A DNA stretch of 49,597 nucleotides from a virus. The notes beneath the pieces were generated by a model. The model was given only the letters and a program-made list of their open reading frames with translations. It made no database searches and was not told the origin of the DNA. Positions within the stretch are counted from its first letter, which is position 1, and every line of letters begins with the position of its first letter. The DNA is taken from IMG/VR virus record IMGVR_UViG_3300030380_001972, positions 4,178 to 53,774 of that record; one strand, written 5' to 3'. Shown here in pieces: positions 1 to 9,851 of the stretch. The position numbers were made by a program, and so were the translations under genes.

Positions 1-1731
1 GGCGTAATCACCGCCACTGTTCTTAATCAAGAGTATCAAGTATCAAGAGTTGTTGATGCAAACACCTATGAGATTACAAGCGCAGTAGCGGCTAACTCAT
101 CCGACTCTGGAAATGGCGGTTCAAGCACCGTAGGCGCATATCAGATAAATGTAGGTCTTGATACTTCTGTTGGTGGCACAGGTTGGGGTGCAGGCCTTTA
201 CTATGGTGTAACTAACGGTGCACTACAAACAACAGTAAATGAAGGCGGTACACTGACTGCAGGAGATACAACAATCACCGTAACAAGCACTACTGGTATT
301 GTAGCAAGTGACGTTGTTCTGATTGGCACAGAACTTATTCTTGTAGGGGGTGTATCAAGCAATGACTTGACTAGCTGTACAAGAGGTCACTTAGGAACAA
401 CTGCTGTCGCACACGCTGATGGATCTGTTGTAAGGTTAGCGTTAGGTAATGCTGATCCAGCAGATGATTTTTCTGGTTGGGGTGATGCTTCATCTGGTGG
501 TTTAACAACAACTACACAGATACGTTTGTGGTCGCACGACAACTTTGGTGAAGACTTGCTTATTAATCCTCGTGATGATGAAATTTACTATTGGGATAGA
601 ACTAATAACGTAACGACCAGAGCAGTAAAACTTAATACTATTACTGGCACTAAAAGAAGCATTCCGACAAAAACAAAACAAGTTCTAGTTTCTGACCGTG
701 ACCGACACGTTATTGCCTTTGGCTCTGACGGTTTAAACAGCAGTTCATCAGCAACGGACGGTAACGGTATACAAGACCCTTTGCTTATCCGTTTTTCCGA
801 TCAAGAGAATCCTACAGAATGGTTTCCTACCTCAACAAATACAGCAGGTGACTTGCGCTTGGGAGCAGGCTCAACTTTTGTACAGGCTGTAGAAACAAAA
901 CGTGAGATACTTGTGTGGACAGATACTGCTCTTACATCTATGCGGTTTATAGGGCCACCATTTACTTTTGGTCTACAACAGCTATCTAGTAATATTACAA
1001 TTATGAGTCCAAATTCTGCTTTAGCGACAGAAGATTTTGTATTTTGGATGGGTATTGATACGTTTTATGTCTATGATGGACGAACACAAACACTACCCTG
1101 TACAGTAAAAGACAAAGTATTTTTAGATTTTAACCTTACGCAAAAAGATAAAGTAGTTTCAGGTGTAAACTCTGAATTTAGCGAAGTAACGTGGTTTTAT
1201 CCGTCTGCTAGTTCTAGTGACAACGATCGTTATGTTACATACAACTATGGTGAAAAGGTATGGTACTTTGGTACGATTGAAAGAACGGCATGGTTGGACC
1301 GTGGAACTCGGAACTTTCCCATAGCCACAGGAAGTAGCGTTATATACAACCACGAAATAGGGTTTGATGATGATGGTTCTGTAATGACTGCTTTTATAGA
1401 ATCAGCGTCTATAGACGTTGACGATGGTCATAAGTTTGTTACAATTACAAAAATTATACCTGATTTAACTTTTAATGGGTCGACTAACCTCAGCACTCCA
1501 CAAGCGACGTTTACTATAAAATCTCGAAATAATCCAGGAGCAGACTTTAGTAATACAACAAGTGGTATTGCTACTAGGATTCAATCGACACCTATTGAAA
1601 CTTTTACAGAACAATTAAACGTTCGTTCAAGGGGTCGTTCCTTTGCCCTCCGTTTAGAGTCCTCTTCTCTTGGTTCTAAATGGAAACTTGGTAGTCCAAG
1701 GTTAGATATTCGTGCAGATGGGAGACGTTAA
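1..1731 (+). CDS. Large tail structural protein, N-terminus cut by window edge
   Basis: The reading frame is open from base 1 without any stop, so this is a 5'-truncated gene; 576 codons are visible. The TTG at 367 is not a convincing start because clear protein-like sequence (a Gly/Thr/Val beta-rich stretch) runs in frame upstream of it. The protein is rich in Thr, Ser, Asp and aromatic residues, has no membrane segment, and reads like a beta-structured virion protein. Placed after tail adaptors and a fibre-like gene (on the other window end) and before presumed ejection proteins, it fits a tail hub or nozzle component comparable in role to P22 gp10 or T7 gp12; that assignment is inference from context and composition, not from a diagnostic motif. 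Its stop overlaps the next start (TAATG). Confidence 0.7.
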   Translation, partial: GVITATVLNQEYQVSRVVDANTYEITSAVAANSSDSGNGGSSTVGAYQINVGLDTSVGGTGWGAGLYYGVTNGALQTTVNEGGTLTAGDTTITVTSTTGIVASDVVLIGTELILVGGVSSNDLTSCTRGHLGTTAVAHADGSVVRLALGNADPADDFSGWGDASSGGLTTTTQIRLWSHDNFGEDLLINPRDDEIYYWDRTNNVTTRAVKLNTITGTKRSIPTKTKQVLVSDRDRHVIAFGSDGLNSSSSATDGNGIQDPLLIRFSDQENPTEWFPTSTNTAGDLRLGAGSTFVQAVETKREILVWTDTALTSMRFIGPPFTFGLQQLSSNITIMSPNSALATEDFVFWMGIDTFYVYDGRTQTLPCTVKDKVFLDFNLTQKDKVVSGVNSEFSEVTWFYPSASSSDNDRYVTYNYGEKVWYFGTIERTAWLDRGTRNFPIATGSSVIYNHEIGFDDDGSVMTAFIESASIDVDDGHKFVTITKIIPDLTFNGSTNLSTPQATFTIKSRNNPGADFSNTTSGIATRIQSTPIETFTEQLNVRSRGRSFALRLESSSLGSKWKLGSPRLDIRADGRR

Positions 1732-1961
1732 TGTCAAGTAATCAAATAGCACCTCCTAGATTACCAGAACCGCCAGTTGTTTATGAAATATCTTATATGT
1801 CCGATTTAATAAGGGCTTTAGAAACTTTTATTGAACAGGAAAGAAACCCTGGAGAACTAAGAGGAACTAGAATTACATTAACTGATCTCCCTACTTCAGC
1901 TACTGGTTTAGAAACAGGATCACTTTATAACGATTCAGGAACTGTAAAGGTTGCTCCATGA
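1731..1961 (+). CDS. Small conserved structural-type protein
   Basis: A 76-aa protein that starts on the ATG overlapping the previous stop (TAATG). The N-terminus is Pro-rich; the C-terminus carries the pattern LTDLPTSATGLETGSLYNDS followed by a short hydrophobic tail. From memory this tail occurs at the ends of assorted marine-phage virion proteins, which suggests a small virion or assembly component. No catalytic motif, signal or membrane segment is seen. It lies in the tail/ejection block and is translationally coupled on both sides. The function is unknown. Confidence 0.75.
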   Translation: MSSNQIAPPRLPEPPVVYEISYMSDLIRALETFIEQERNPGELRGTRITLTDLPTSATGLETGSLYNDSGTVKVAP

Positions 1962-2011
1962 GCTTGCGAAAAAATCCTAAAGAGAGTATGTTTAGCTTGA
2001 GGTATAAATGA
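1958..2011 (+). CDS. Possible 17-codon mini-ORF coupled on both sides
   Basis: An ATG at 1958 overlaps the TGA of the 76-aa gene (ATGA), and its own TGA at 2009 overlaps the ATG ATG start of the 357-aa gene. The peptide would be MSLRKNPKESMFSLRYK. An AAAG/GAGAG-rich stretch inside it could serve as ribosome binding site for the following gene. It may be a real mini-protein, a re-initiation bridge, or the remnant of a longer N-terminus of the next gene. Size alone makes the coding call weak. Confidence 0.3.
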   Translation: MSLRKNPKESMFSLRYK

Positions 2012-3081
2012 TGAATGCACCATATCAACAAACAGCTGAAGGTTTAGCGTCTCTTGGTCGTTATGAAGATTCATATATCGTTCATGCGGCTGAAGGTGAA
2101 ACCGTTATTCCTGAAGAAGTTTTAAAATCTAATCCACAGCTTAAAAACGACCTTTTTAAACAAATGCGGGCTATGGGTATCGAAGACCCTAACCGTTATG
2201 TTGTTGGTAATGCCTTAAATTCTATTAACCCACAAACTGGTCAGCCAGAATTTTTCTTTAAATCTATTGGTAAACTTCTAAAAAAAGCAGCACCAATTAT
2301 TGGTTCTGTTGTTGGTGGTGCTATTGGTGGTCCTTTTGGAGCCGCTATCGGTGGAGGTCTTGGTTCGTTAGCTGGAGGTGCTTCACCTGAACAGGCGTTG
2401 ATAAATGCAGGTTTAAGTTTTGCTGGAGCTAAGTTTGCTGGCCCTGCTATGGATAAAATGATTTCTGGTGCGCCAGTAGCGGGTGGTGTCGGTCCAACTG
2501 CTTTAAAGACCATAGGTTCTTCGCTTTCAGGAGCTGGAGGTGGGGGTATTGCAAGTGCGCTTCCTGCAAGTATCGCTAATATGGGGGTAGGAACAGCCGC
2601 CGCTACTGCACTTGCGCCTGTAGCGGGTTCGCTACTTTCTGATGCCTTTAAACCTCAAGAAGAAACGGCTACAAGTGCTGGTCCAAGCGTTGTTTCAGAA
2701 TATTATGCAGCACTTGCACGTGGCGAAAATCCTCCAATACCAACAGAGCTTATCCCTCCACCCGAGGATTCTTTAATAAAAGGCGGTAATTATACAAGGC
2801 CGCCTACTGTAGAAGAAGTGTTATTCCGTTATGACCCTGTTAGAGAAAGACCCATGTTTGCTAGGGCGGCTACAGGCGGTTATATTGTCGGTCCAGGAGG
2901 ACCAACTGATGATTTAATACCTACCCTTTTATCGAATACAGAATTCGTTATGACAGGTAAAGCGGTAGCGGGAGCTGATCCAACAGGTAGTAATAACCCT
3001 GATAAAGGTTCAAAAATAATGATGGGTATTATGCGTGCCTTTGAACAAGATTTTGATGATAACGCTCGAATGATGGCGTAG
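2008..3081 (+). CDS. Presumed internal virion protein with Gly/Ala-rich hydrophobic core
   Basis: A 357-aa protein. Residues about 85-130 and 155-215 are long Gly/Ala/Ile/Val stretches (for example VVGGAIGGPFGAAIGGGLGS) typical of membrane-active or ejection proteins. The N-terminal part (AAEGETVIPEEVL) and the C-terminal part (GGYIVGPGGPTDDLIPTLLS) resemble conserved segments of phage internal proteins. It sits first in a run of four long genes between a tail protein and the lysis genes, as ejection proteins do in short-tailed phages. The role in DNA ejection through the cell envelope is inferred; no enzymatic motif is visible. Two adjacent ATG codons are possible starts (2008 and 2011). Confidence 0.75.
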   Translation: MMNAPYQQTAEGLASLGRYEDSYIVHAAEGETVIPEEVLKSNPQLKNDLFKQMRAMGIEDPNRYVVGNALNSINPQTGQPEFFFKSIGKLLKKAAPIIGSVVGGAIGGPFGAAIGGGLGSLAGGASPEQALINAGLSFAGAKFAGPAMDKMISGAPVAGGVGPTALKTIGSSLSGAGGGGIASALPASIANMGVGTAAATALAPVAGSLLSDAFKPQEETATSAGPSVVSEYYAALARGENPPIPTELIPPPEDSLIKGGNYTRPPTVEEVLFRYDPVRERPMFARAATGGYIVGPGGPTDDLIPTLLSNTEFVMTGKAVAGADPTGSNNPDKGSKIMMGIMRAFEQDFDDNARMMA

Positions 3082-3090
3082 GAGAGTATT

Positions 3091-3900
3091 ATGGCTACAC
3101 AAACCGTAGAGCAAATTTCTAGACTTGCTCCATATATGGAGGATTATACTCGTAAGCTCTTAGAATCTGCTTATACGCAAACGCAAAATCCTCAAACGCT
3201 TCCTACTCAGCAAGTAGCTGCACTTGATCCTCTTCAGAAAAAAGCAGGTACACTTATAGATCAGGGTATTGGTACATACCAGCCTATGGTCACACAAGCC
3301 TCTCAGATGTTGTCTGATCCTAACGCTTATAAACAATTTATGTCACCGTACACAAGTGACGTCATTAACCAAGTAGGTCAGGATATTGCTCGTCAAACAG
3401 CAATGCAACAAAATCAGCTGGGAGGATCGGCTGTTGGTGCAGGTGCGTTTGGTGGTTCTCGCATGGGTGTTGCTCAGGGTGAAATAAGTAGAGCTGGGCT
3501 TGGTCAGTTTGCAGACACAGCCGCACGTTTAAGAGAAGCTGGTTTTTCAAGTGCTCAAAATTTAGCTGGTCAACGAGCGGGTCAACTCGGTCAGATGGCT
3601 GTAACTGGACAACAGCTTGGGCAACAAGATATTTCTAATCTACTAGGAATTGGTTCTCTTTATCAAGGACAGTCACAAGCGGTTGCAGATGCTCAAAGAG
3701 CAAATGCTTTACAGTCTCAGTACGAGCCTTACCAGCGTCTTGGCTTCTTTAGTGATATACTTCGTGGTGTACCAACATCAAGCTCAACTATCGGCGTAAG
3801 TACAGCCCCTGACCCTAGTCCATTAAGTCAAATGGCTGGAATTGCAGCAACAGGTTTAGGTTTAGCTGGACAACTTGGTTACAGGCCGTTTGCGGCGTAG
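3091..3900 (+). CDS. Gln/Ala/Gly-rich presumed internal virion protein
   Basis: 269 aa starting at an ATG 9 bases after the previous stop, with GGAGAG just upstream. Composition is dominated by Gln, Ala, Gly and Ser; the central part (about residues 100-200) contains repeated AGQ/QLGQ motifs and should be helical. There are no membrane segments apart from a weakly hydrophobic Gly-rich C-terminus. Low-complexity Gln/Ala proteins at this position are common among phage ejection or tail-internal proteins. The function is an inference from composition and neighbours. Confidence 0.75.
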   Translation: MATQTVEQISRLAPYMEDYTRKLLESAYTQTQNPQTLPTQQVAALDPLQKKAGTLIDQGIGTYQPMVTQASQMLSDPNAYKQFMSPYTSDVINQVGQDIARQTAMQQNQLGGSAVGAGAFGGSRMGVAQGEISRAGLGQFADTAARLREAGFSSAQNLAGQRAGQLGQMAVTGQQLGQQDISNLLGIGSLYQGQSQAVADAQRANALQSQYEPYQRLGFFSDILRGVPTSSSTIGVSTAPDPSPLSQMAGIAATGLGLAGQLGYRPFAA

Positions 3901-3910
3901 GAGATAAATA

Positions 3911-6241
3911 ATGACTCTTGATCCTTCGACCTTGACACCTGCGGCTGTAAAGTCGCGGATGTTACAAGACCAAAGCGCACCACAAATGTCGTTTCCGCAA
4001 GCGACACAACCAACTATGAGTATGCCGCGAATTGATGCAGTTAATCAAAAATCTTTGATTCCTGGTTCTGAATTAGATACTAATTCATCTGATGATGCAT
4101 TTGCTCAACAAATTGGTGTAGATATTTTTGGCTCTACTTTAGAAAATACTTCTCCTGAAGCTATTGCATCTATGGCTACAGATAACGCTGATGATGTCGA
4201 CGACTCTGTAAAAAATATATATTCTGGTCAAACTGACTTTGCTCAAATACTTGGTGCGCTTACGTCTATGGGTTTACAAGAAACAGCTACAGAAAAGCTG
4301 TTAAAAGAAGTAAGCGATGAAAAGGCCACACCTGAAGAAGCTCGTAAAAAAGTTAATGAGTTTTTTAAAATAGATACAGATAAAGAAACACCAATGTGGG
4401 CAGACGTAGCTTTATCTGTTGGTTTAAGTTTACTTCGTGGAGAAGGTGGTAAAGGTGAGTTTTTATCTGACATTGGCGTTGCAGGTGAACGAGGATTAAA
4501 AGTAGCACGAACTCGGCGTAAAGAGAAAAAAGCCGAAGACCTTATGTTAGATAAGTTGGCTTTTGGTGTTTTTAGAGAAGACGAAAAATCTCGTAAAACA
4601 CTTATATCACAACTTACTAAACAACTTGGCGAAGAAAGAAAAGAAAGTAAAACATACGCTCTAAATCTTGCTAAGTTTTTTCAAAAGAACGAAGAAATAA
4701 ATGAAACACAAGCAAAAAATAGAGCAGGTGCTATTACAAATACATTAAATACTTTTTCAACAGACTTAAAAGCAAAAGCTCTACCTATTATTGCTAAAAG
4801 TCCCGATGCGTTTAAAGGTGTACCAACTGACGAAATACCGTCCGTAATCTACGGTTTGTTAAAAAACGGTGGTCTAAATTTAGATGAAATTTCAGATTCT
4901 AAAAATATCGTAGAGTCAAATTTTATGATTACAGATGCAGATACTTATACTCGTTTTCAAACAGCGTTTCCAAGTTCGTTCCCAGAACCGTTTCAAGAAG
5001 GTAAAGAATATCGAGTACAAGGGTTTAGTGATAAGTCACGTGGTAAATCTCAGATGCCTATGACTTCTGTACTTTCAGTGGAAAAATCTTTAGGTGGTCA
5101 AGATGAATTATCTCGTTTGATTACTACAAGAAACGATTTAAATGCAGCATTAATTGCTTCTCCTGAGGATGAAAATATTAAACAACAACTTACAGAAGTA
5201 AACGGTCGTATTGATATTTTGTCAACACGTAAATCACCAATGAGTTATATCTTCGTAGATGGTAAAATGGTTGCGGCTGGGGAAGGCGCGGCTGGTGCGT
5301 ATGCGCAAGCTGAAGCTATATCAAAAGGAACAGAACTATCTAAACAAGGTAATTCACTTGCAGCGGCTTATGGTCTAGGTGATAATATCCTTCGTTCTTT
5401 GGCTTCGACTCCTTCACCTGCTGATTCAGTTGGTGTTGTAGCAAACTTCGGTAAATTTATTGGGGGTGGACGTGGTCAGATAGACGCTGTAATTAACACT
5501 TTCGGTAATAACGCTTCAGATAATCAAGCTAATTATTTAAACGGCACTATTACTTCGAGTATGCAAAACAGCAGTCAACGAGTTGGTAATACAACCGTTG
5601 GTAGTGTGTTTAAAAGACTTGAAGCAATTACTCAAGGTAATACTGAAATTAAATCACAACTTATGAGTTTTGCCTATGCGTTAGCAGGTAGTCGTGAAAC
5701 AGGTAAGTTGACAGATAAAGACGTTGCAGCAGCACTTGTTACTTTTGGTGGTGGCGATATTGCTGACGGTAAATGGTTTGCTAATCCAAACGTGCTTGTA
5801 ACAGGTATTAATCAAGCTCTTGATACAGCAACAAACGCATTTGCTGTAAAATACGACAGTGCACATAACACACCTGATAATATTAAATATTTGCGAGATG
5901 TTGAAGGGCTATCTGAAACGGAAATCGCACGAAGAACTAAATTTAATTTACCTGATTTTATTAAAAAGAACGAAGGTATTCGTGAAGGACTTGGGGATCG
6001 AGTAAGTATTGTAAACGGTAGAGTACAGTTCCAAGGTCTTGATAAATACCGTGGCGATGGGGCTGGAAATGTAGATCCTGGTTCAAGTCGATTTACTCAG
6101 CAACAAATTACCGATTTTAATACTATAGATCGTTTGTATGAATTATATAAAGACGATACAGACCAACTAACTAAACTTATTCAAAGATTCGACGCTGAAA
6201 CACTAGAAGCATATAGACGGTTTAAAAAAGGTGATAAATAA
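3911..6241 (+). CDS. Large presumed internal/ejection protein (776 aa)
   Basis: A 776-aa, mostly soluble, helical and charged protein. The N-terminal 40 residues are Met/Gln/Pro-rich. Residues about 140-310 are strongly Lys/Glu-rich with coiled-coil-like stretches; a small hydrophobic patch lies near 165-178. No protease, lysozyme or nuclease motif was recognised. Its size and place next to the 982-aa protein resemble the paired large internal core proteins of T7-like phages (gp15 and gp16), though sequence similarity to them cannot be claimed. The stop overlaps the next start (TAATG), so the two are probably made in fixed ratio. Confidence 0.8.
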   Translation: MTLDPSTLTPAAVKSRMLQDQSAPQMSFPQATQPTMSMPRIDAVNQKSLIPGSELDTNSSDDAFAQQIGVDIFGSTLENTSPEAIASMATDNADDVDDSVKNIYSGQTDFAQILGALTSMGLQETATEKLLKEVSDEKATPEEARKKVNEFFKIDTDKETPMWADVALSVGLSLLRGEGGKGEFLSDIGVAGERGLKVARTRRKEKKAEDLMLDKLAFGVFREDEKSRKTLISQLTKQLGEERKESKTYALNLAKFFQKNEEINETQAKNRAGAITNTLNTFSTDLKAKALPIIAKSPDAFKGVPTDEIPSVIYGLLKNGGLNLDEISDSKNIVESNFMITDADTYTRFQTAFPSSFPEPFQEGKEYRVQGFSDKSRGKSQMPMTSVLSVEKSLGGQDELSRLITTRNDLNAALIASPEDENIKQQLTEVNGRIDILSTRKSPMSYIFVDGKMVAAGEGAAGAYAQAEAISKGTELSKQGNSLAAAYGLGDNILRSLASTPSPADSVGVVANFGKFIGGGRGQIDAVINTFGNNASDNQANYLNGTITSSMQNSSQRVGNTTVGSVFKRLEAITQGNTEIKSQLMSFAYALAGSRETGKLTDKDVAAALVTFGGGDIADGKWFANPNVLVTGINQALDTATNAFAVKYDSAHNTPDNIKYLRDVEGLSETEIARRTKFNLPDFIKKNEGIREGLGDRVSIVNGRVQFQGLDKYRGDGAGNVDPGSSRFTQQQITDFNTIDRLYELYKDDTDQLTKLIQRFDAETLEAYRRFKKGDK

Positions 6242-9189
6242 TGTCAGTCGATCCCGTTCTTGATGCTATTATCTCACAGCGATTACAAGCAGCTTCTGCA
6301 CAAACTGCTAGTAGTGGTCAAATACCAACAGCACAACCTTCTGTGCCTATGGATCAAGGTTCTTCGTTCTATGACCTTTATCCTATTCTTGGTGCAGGTG
6401 GCGCGACTCCATACGATATCCTCGGTCCAGAAGATGAATTATTATATAATCAACCTCGTCCAAAATCTAAGGGTGAATTAACACAAGAAGCAGGAATTTT
6501 AAACGAAGGTATCCCAACTGGTCTTCGTTTTGAACTTAGTACAACAACTTTATTTAATCCAGATCTTCAAAAGAAAAATGTAGAACATAATCTCCTTCGA
6601 TATTTTAAAAGTGAAGGTTTAATTAGTGACAACTATGACCTTGGTTTACGGGTTGGTCCCGTTAGTGGACGTCTTGAGTTCCGTGATCCGAGGTTTGATG
6701 GTAAATATAATGTTGTAGACCCGTTCGGGGCTAAAGATATTCTTGGTGATATTGTAGATATTTCTGTAGATACATTGTTACCGATTGCTACAGAAGTAAC
6801 GGCAGGTGTAGGCACAGCATTAATTCCTGGAGTTGGTCAAGTTCCTGGTGCTCCAATCGCAGCTGCATCATTAGCCGCAACAGCTACATCTTTTGGTCGT
6901 TTAAAATACGCTCAAAACCAAGGTTTTCTTTCGGACGAAATTACCGACGAAGACATAGCTATGCAAGCCTTAAAAGAGGGTGGTTTAAGTGCGGCGTTTG
7001 GTATTGGTGGACAAGCGGCTTATACAATGTTGCGGCCTATACTGCGGACTATGGGTCTATCAAGTCCAAAAATGGCGTTTGATATTGATGAACAAACGTT
7101 TTTAAGAGCTTATGAAAAGTATATGTCTTCACCAAAAGGCAAAGCCGCATCAGAAGCAGGAGTAACTCCTAGCTCTGCTCAAATGTTAGAATCAGTAGCT
7201 AAACAAGAAGCAAGCTCAATAGAAAAAGGTAAATTACAAGCAACTGCAACAGAACTAGCAGAACAGGAAGCACGTATTGCGACTTCTCCTGATCGAGGTA
7301 CAGCAGACGCTATTATGACGCCAAGTCTTGAACGTTCAGCCGCCGCAGAAACAGCTGTTCGAGGTGCGGCAGAAGAAAGTATGCCAGTAGGTGTTCGCGG
7401 TACAGCAGAAAATTTAGGTGAACGCGAAGCGCAAGCACTTGGTGAAAATATCCAAGCTGGTCTTACAGTAAATAAACAAGCGCAACTTGCACAACTTGAT
7501 GATGTTGTGAGTCGTGAGTTAATAAATGTAGAAACAGCTCTTGATGACGCTGTTAATCTTCCGTCTAGTGTTGCTGATATTTCAGCTGTTGGTTCAGCGG
7601 CTAAAGAAGCGATTGGTGAATCGTACGAAAATGCAAGTTTAGCGATCGGAAAACAGTATGAAGATTTGTTTAGTCGCTGGTCAGATTCTACAGGTATTAA
7701 TATAGACTCTGTAGTTGTTGGCAAAGGCGCGATTCGTCCTTCTGAAGCAGTTAAGTTTGCTCAAGATTTAAAAGCTACTTTACCTGACCGTCCGTTTGCT
7801 GATCCTGGCGACGCAACTGTTATAAACAAAGTTCTTGATTCTTTTGTTGAAAGTACGTCAGGTGCGGCTACAAAAATTAAACCTATCTCTCTTCGTACTT
7901 TAAATGAAAATATTCGTGACCTTCGTAGGTTAGAACGTAAAGCATATCTTGCCGCACAACGTGGTGAAAATGCTCCTAGCCCAGAAACGATTACTGGAAT
8001 GGTCGATGCTCTTGAAGCGTCTCGTAATCGTATCATATCTCGTTCTAATGCTCCTGAAGGACTTATAGACGAACTTCGTGCTCTTGATGACGCGTTTGCA
8101 GATTTTTCTAAAAAGTTTAGAAACGCTCAAGTATCTGCTGTAGCTAAGTTGCGTAATGCTAAAAACCCAGAGGCCGCTTGGGGCGTTTTATTTCAAAAAG
8201 ATAGTCGTGGTAAAACGGCTGTTTTAGATGTTGCTGACGAATTAAAACTACCACAAAACGCTGATTTATTTGCAGATGTTGGGGCGGCTGTTCGTAATAA
8301 ATGGTTAAATACTGTTGTAAAACGAGATGGTAAAGGCGAGATCACAAAAATAGATGTTGCCGCACATAGCCGTTTTATGAACGAATATGGAGCTGTATTA
8401 GATTCATATCTGACACGAGCAGAGCGTAATGCTCTTGGTTCAGCGAAGGAATTTGCAGAACAAGTTATAAATACTCAAGCACGTAAAAAAGCAACGGTTG
8501 ATAAAATTAACACACGGTTTGATCTGGGTGGCGGTAAAGATATTGAACCTGAGTTCATTTTCCAACGTTCTTGGAAAGAGGGCGGTGTATCTAAGTTTGA
8601 TGAAGTTTATAATGTGCTTCGAGAATCACCCGAACTTCTCGATACTTACAAAGCGTTTGTATATAAAGATATGTTTGACCCAGCGGCTAATCGTGTAAAA
8701 TTAGTAAATGGTCGTGAAGTTTTAGACCCTGCTCAGTTAAAACCATATATTGATGCAAATAAAGATAAACTTAGCACACTCTTCGGATCAGATTATGTCC
8801 GTAATTTAAATACTGTTTTAAACGTAGCCGAAGACGCCTTGACAACTGTTCCTCGCAGAGGCGCACGTCAAGAAGGTAATGCGCTTACAGGAATTATTCG
8901 TGGTTATGTCGGTATGTTTACACGTCCTGGACGTTTCTTAACGTTCTTAAATAAACAACGTGGACGCATGAAAGAAGATGCTATGACCATGGCTCTTGCT
9001 GATCCTTCTATATTAGCAGATATGGCAAAAGCATCTAGAGTACCATTACTATCAAAGGAGGGGCAACGCCTAGCGGGTCGTATTCTTGGGGGTCGGTATG
9101 ACGATCCCACACAGAAGGATTTACCTGTAGATAGACCATCAGGTGCTAGGGCGATTTTGCAAGAACTAGAAGCAGGTAATCTGCAGTAA
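6241..9189 (+). CDS. Very large presumed internal/ejection protein (982 aa)
   Basis: The longest gene in the window. Residues about 165-220 form an Ala/Gly/Val-rich hydrophobic region (TEVTAGVGTALIPGVGQVPG), while residues 320-480 and 540-720 are Ala/Glu/Arg-rich and likely long helices or coiled coils. No transglycosylase or peptidase motif was identified. Long helical proteins with one membrane-active patch fit the family of DNA-ejection or inner-core proteins of short-tailed phages. A tape measure is the alternative, but no tail-tube or tail-sheath gene is present, which argues against a long tail. The ATG overlaps the preceding stop. Confidence 0.8.
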   Translation: MSVDPVLDAIISQRLQAASAQTASSGQIPTAQPSVPMDQGSSFYDLYPILGAGGATPYDILGPEDELLYNQPRPKSKGELTQEAGILNEGIPTGLRFELSTTTLFNPDLQKKNVEHNLLRYFKSEGLISDNYDLGLRVGPVSGRLEFRDPRFDGKYNVVDPFGAKDILGDIVDISVDTLLPIATEVTAGVGTALIPGVGQVPGAPIAAASLAATATSFGRLKYAQNQGFLSDEITDEDIAMQALKEGGLSAAFGIGGQAAYTMLRPILRTMGLSSPKMAFDIDEQTFLRAYEKYMSSPKGKAASEAGVTPSSAQMLESVAKQEASSIEKGKLQATATELAEQEARIATSPDRGTADAIMTPSLERSAAAETAVRGAAEESMPVGVRGTAENLGEREAQALGENIQAGLTVNKQAQLAQLDDVVSRELINVETALDDAVNLPSSVADISAVGSAAKEAIGESYENASLAIGKQYEDLFSRWSDSTGINIDSVVVGKGAIRPSEAVKFAQDLKATLPDRPFADPGDATVINKVLDSFVESTSGAATKIKPISLRTLNENIRDLRRLERKAYLAAQRGENAPSPETITGMVDALEASRNRIISRSNAPEGLIDELRALDDAFADFSKKFRNAQVSAVAKLRNAKNPEAAWGVLFQKDSRGKTAVLDVADELKLPQNADLFADVGAAVRNKWLNTVVKRDGKGEITKIDVAAHSRFMNEYGAVLDSYLTRAERNALGSAKEFAEQVINTQARKKATVDKINTRFDLGGGKDIEPEFIFQRSWKEGGVSKFDEVYNVLRESPELLDTYKAFVYKDMFDPAANRVKLVNGREVLDPAQLKPYIDANKDKLSTLFGSDYVRNLNTVLNVAEDALTTVPRRGARQEGNALTGIIRGYVGMFTRPGRFLTFLNKQRGRMKEDAMTMALADPSILADMAKASRVPLLSKEGQRLAGRILGGRYDDPTQKDLPVDRPSGARAILQELEAGNLQ

Positions 9190-9198
9190 GGTAATAAT

Positions 9199-9645
9199 AT
9201 GCTTGCTGAATTGGCTGCAGCAAACGCTGCTTTCGCAATCATTAAAAAAGCAGTAATGAACACTGGGGATCTTGCTAAAGCGGGTAGAGCAATATCTGAT
9301 TTTGTTATAGCTAAAGAGGAGCTACAACGAAAAGGTAATAAAAAGAAAAAACGTGGTGTACGGTCTTCTGATTTAGAAGAATTTATGGCACTTGAAGCAA
9401 TAAAAACAAAAGAAAAAGAGTTAAAAGAATTTATGATTTATGCGGGTCGTCCTGGACTTTGGAGCGATTGGCAAAAGTTTCAAGGTGAGGCTCGAAAAGA
9501 ACGTAGAGTACAAGAAGAACTTGCTAAACGCAGGAGAGCAGAAATTTCAGAAGCATTGGGTTTAGGCGCGGCAGGTTTATTAATTGCTTCAATGGTTGCA
9601 GGTCTTTTTGCTTGGATTGCGTGGCTAAAAGGGATGTTTGATTAA
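9199..9645 (+). CDS. Coiled-coil protein with C-terminal membrane segment
   Basis: 148 aa. The N-terminal 20 residues are Ala-rich and weakly hydrophobic, the middle (about 35-115) is very rich in Lys, Arg and Glu, and the C-terminal 30 residues form one clear transmembrane helix (LGAAGLLIASMVAGLFAWIA). It stands between the ejection genes and the holin-like genes and its stop overlaps the next start (TAATG). It may be the last virion gene or the first lysis-related gene; the topology (long charged domain, C-terminal anchor) would suit either. No catalytic motif is visible. Confidence 0.75.
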   Translation: MLAELAAANAAFAIIKKAVMNTGDLAKAGRAISDFVIAKEELQRKGNKKKKRGVRSSDLEEFMALEAIKTKEKELKEFMIYAGRPGLWSDWQKFQGEARKERRVQEELAKRRRAEISEALGLGAAGLLIASMVAGLFAWIAWLKGMFD

Positions 9646-9851
9646 TGAGTGCAGAAGATGTAGCAAGAAAACTTTTGGAGCTAAAGATATTACCACGGTT
9701 TATGATGTTATGTATGACAGGCGTCTACATACGTTGCATTGAGTGGGCGTTATCTCAACCAGATTTAACAACGCAACAGGCTAGCCTAATATCAGTGGTT
9801 ACTGGTGCAATGACAGGCAGTCTAGCGGTTTGGTTAAATTCAGAGAAGTAA
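9645..9851 (+). CDS. Small two-helix membrane protein, holin-like
   Basis: 68 aa with two hydrophobic segments, about residues 17-34 and 43-62, separated by a short polar loop, and a charged C-terminus (NSEK). This is the size and topology of class II holins. It lies immediately upstream of other membrane proteins and of a recognised 3-TM holin and lysozyme, so it is probably part of the lysis cassette (holin, antiholin or pinholin). There is no sequence motif that proves the role. Start overlaps previous stop. Confidence 0.6.
   Translation: MSAEDVARKLLELKILPRFMMLCMTGVYIRCIEWALSQPDLTTQQASLISVVTGAMTGSLAVWLNSEK

Noticed and set aside
367-1731. TTG at 367 as start of the first gene
   Set aside because: The frame is open to base 1 with protein-like sequence upstream, so the gene is truncated by the window and 367 is an internal codon.
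7179-7724. 181-codon open frame on the minus strand inside the 982-aa gene
   Set aside because: It is antisense to a well-formed long protein, has no ribosome binding site or recognisable motif, and its Ser/Ala/Arg composition is that of a shadow frame.
6241-9189. 982-aa protein as tape measure of a long tail
   Set aside because: No tail tube, tail chaperone pair or sheath gene accompanies it, and adaptor and portal types fit a short tail better.
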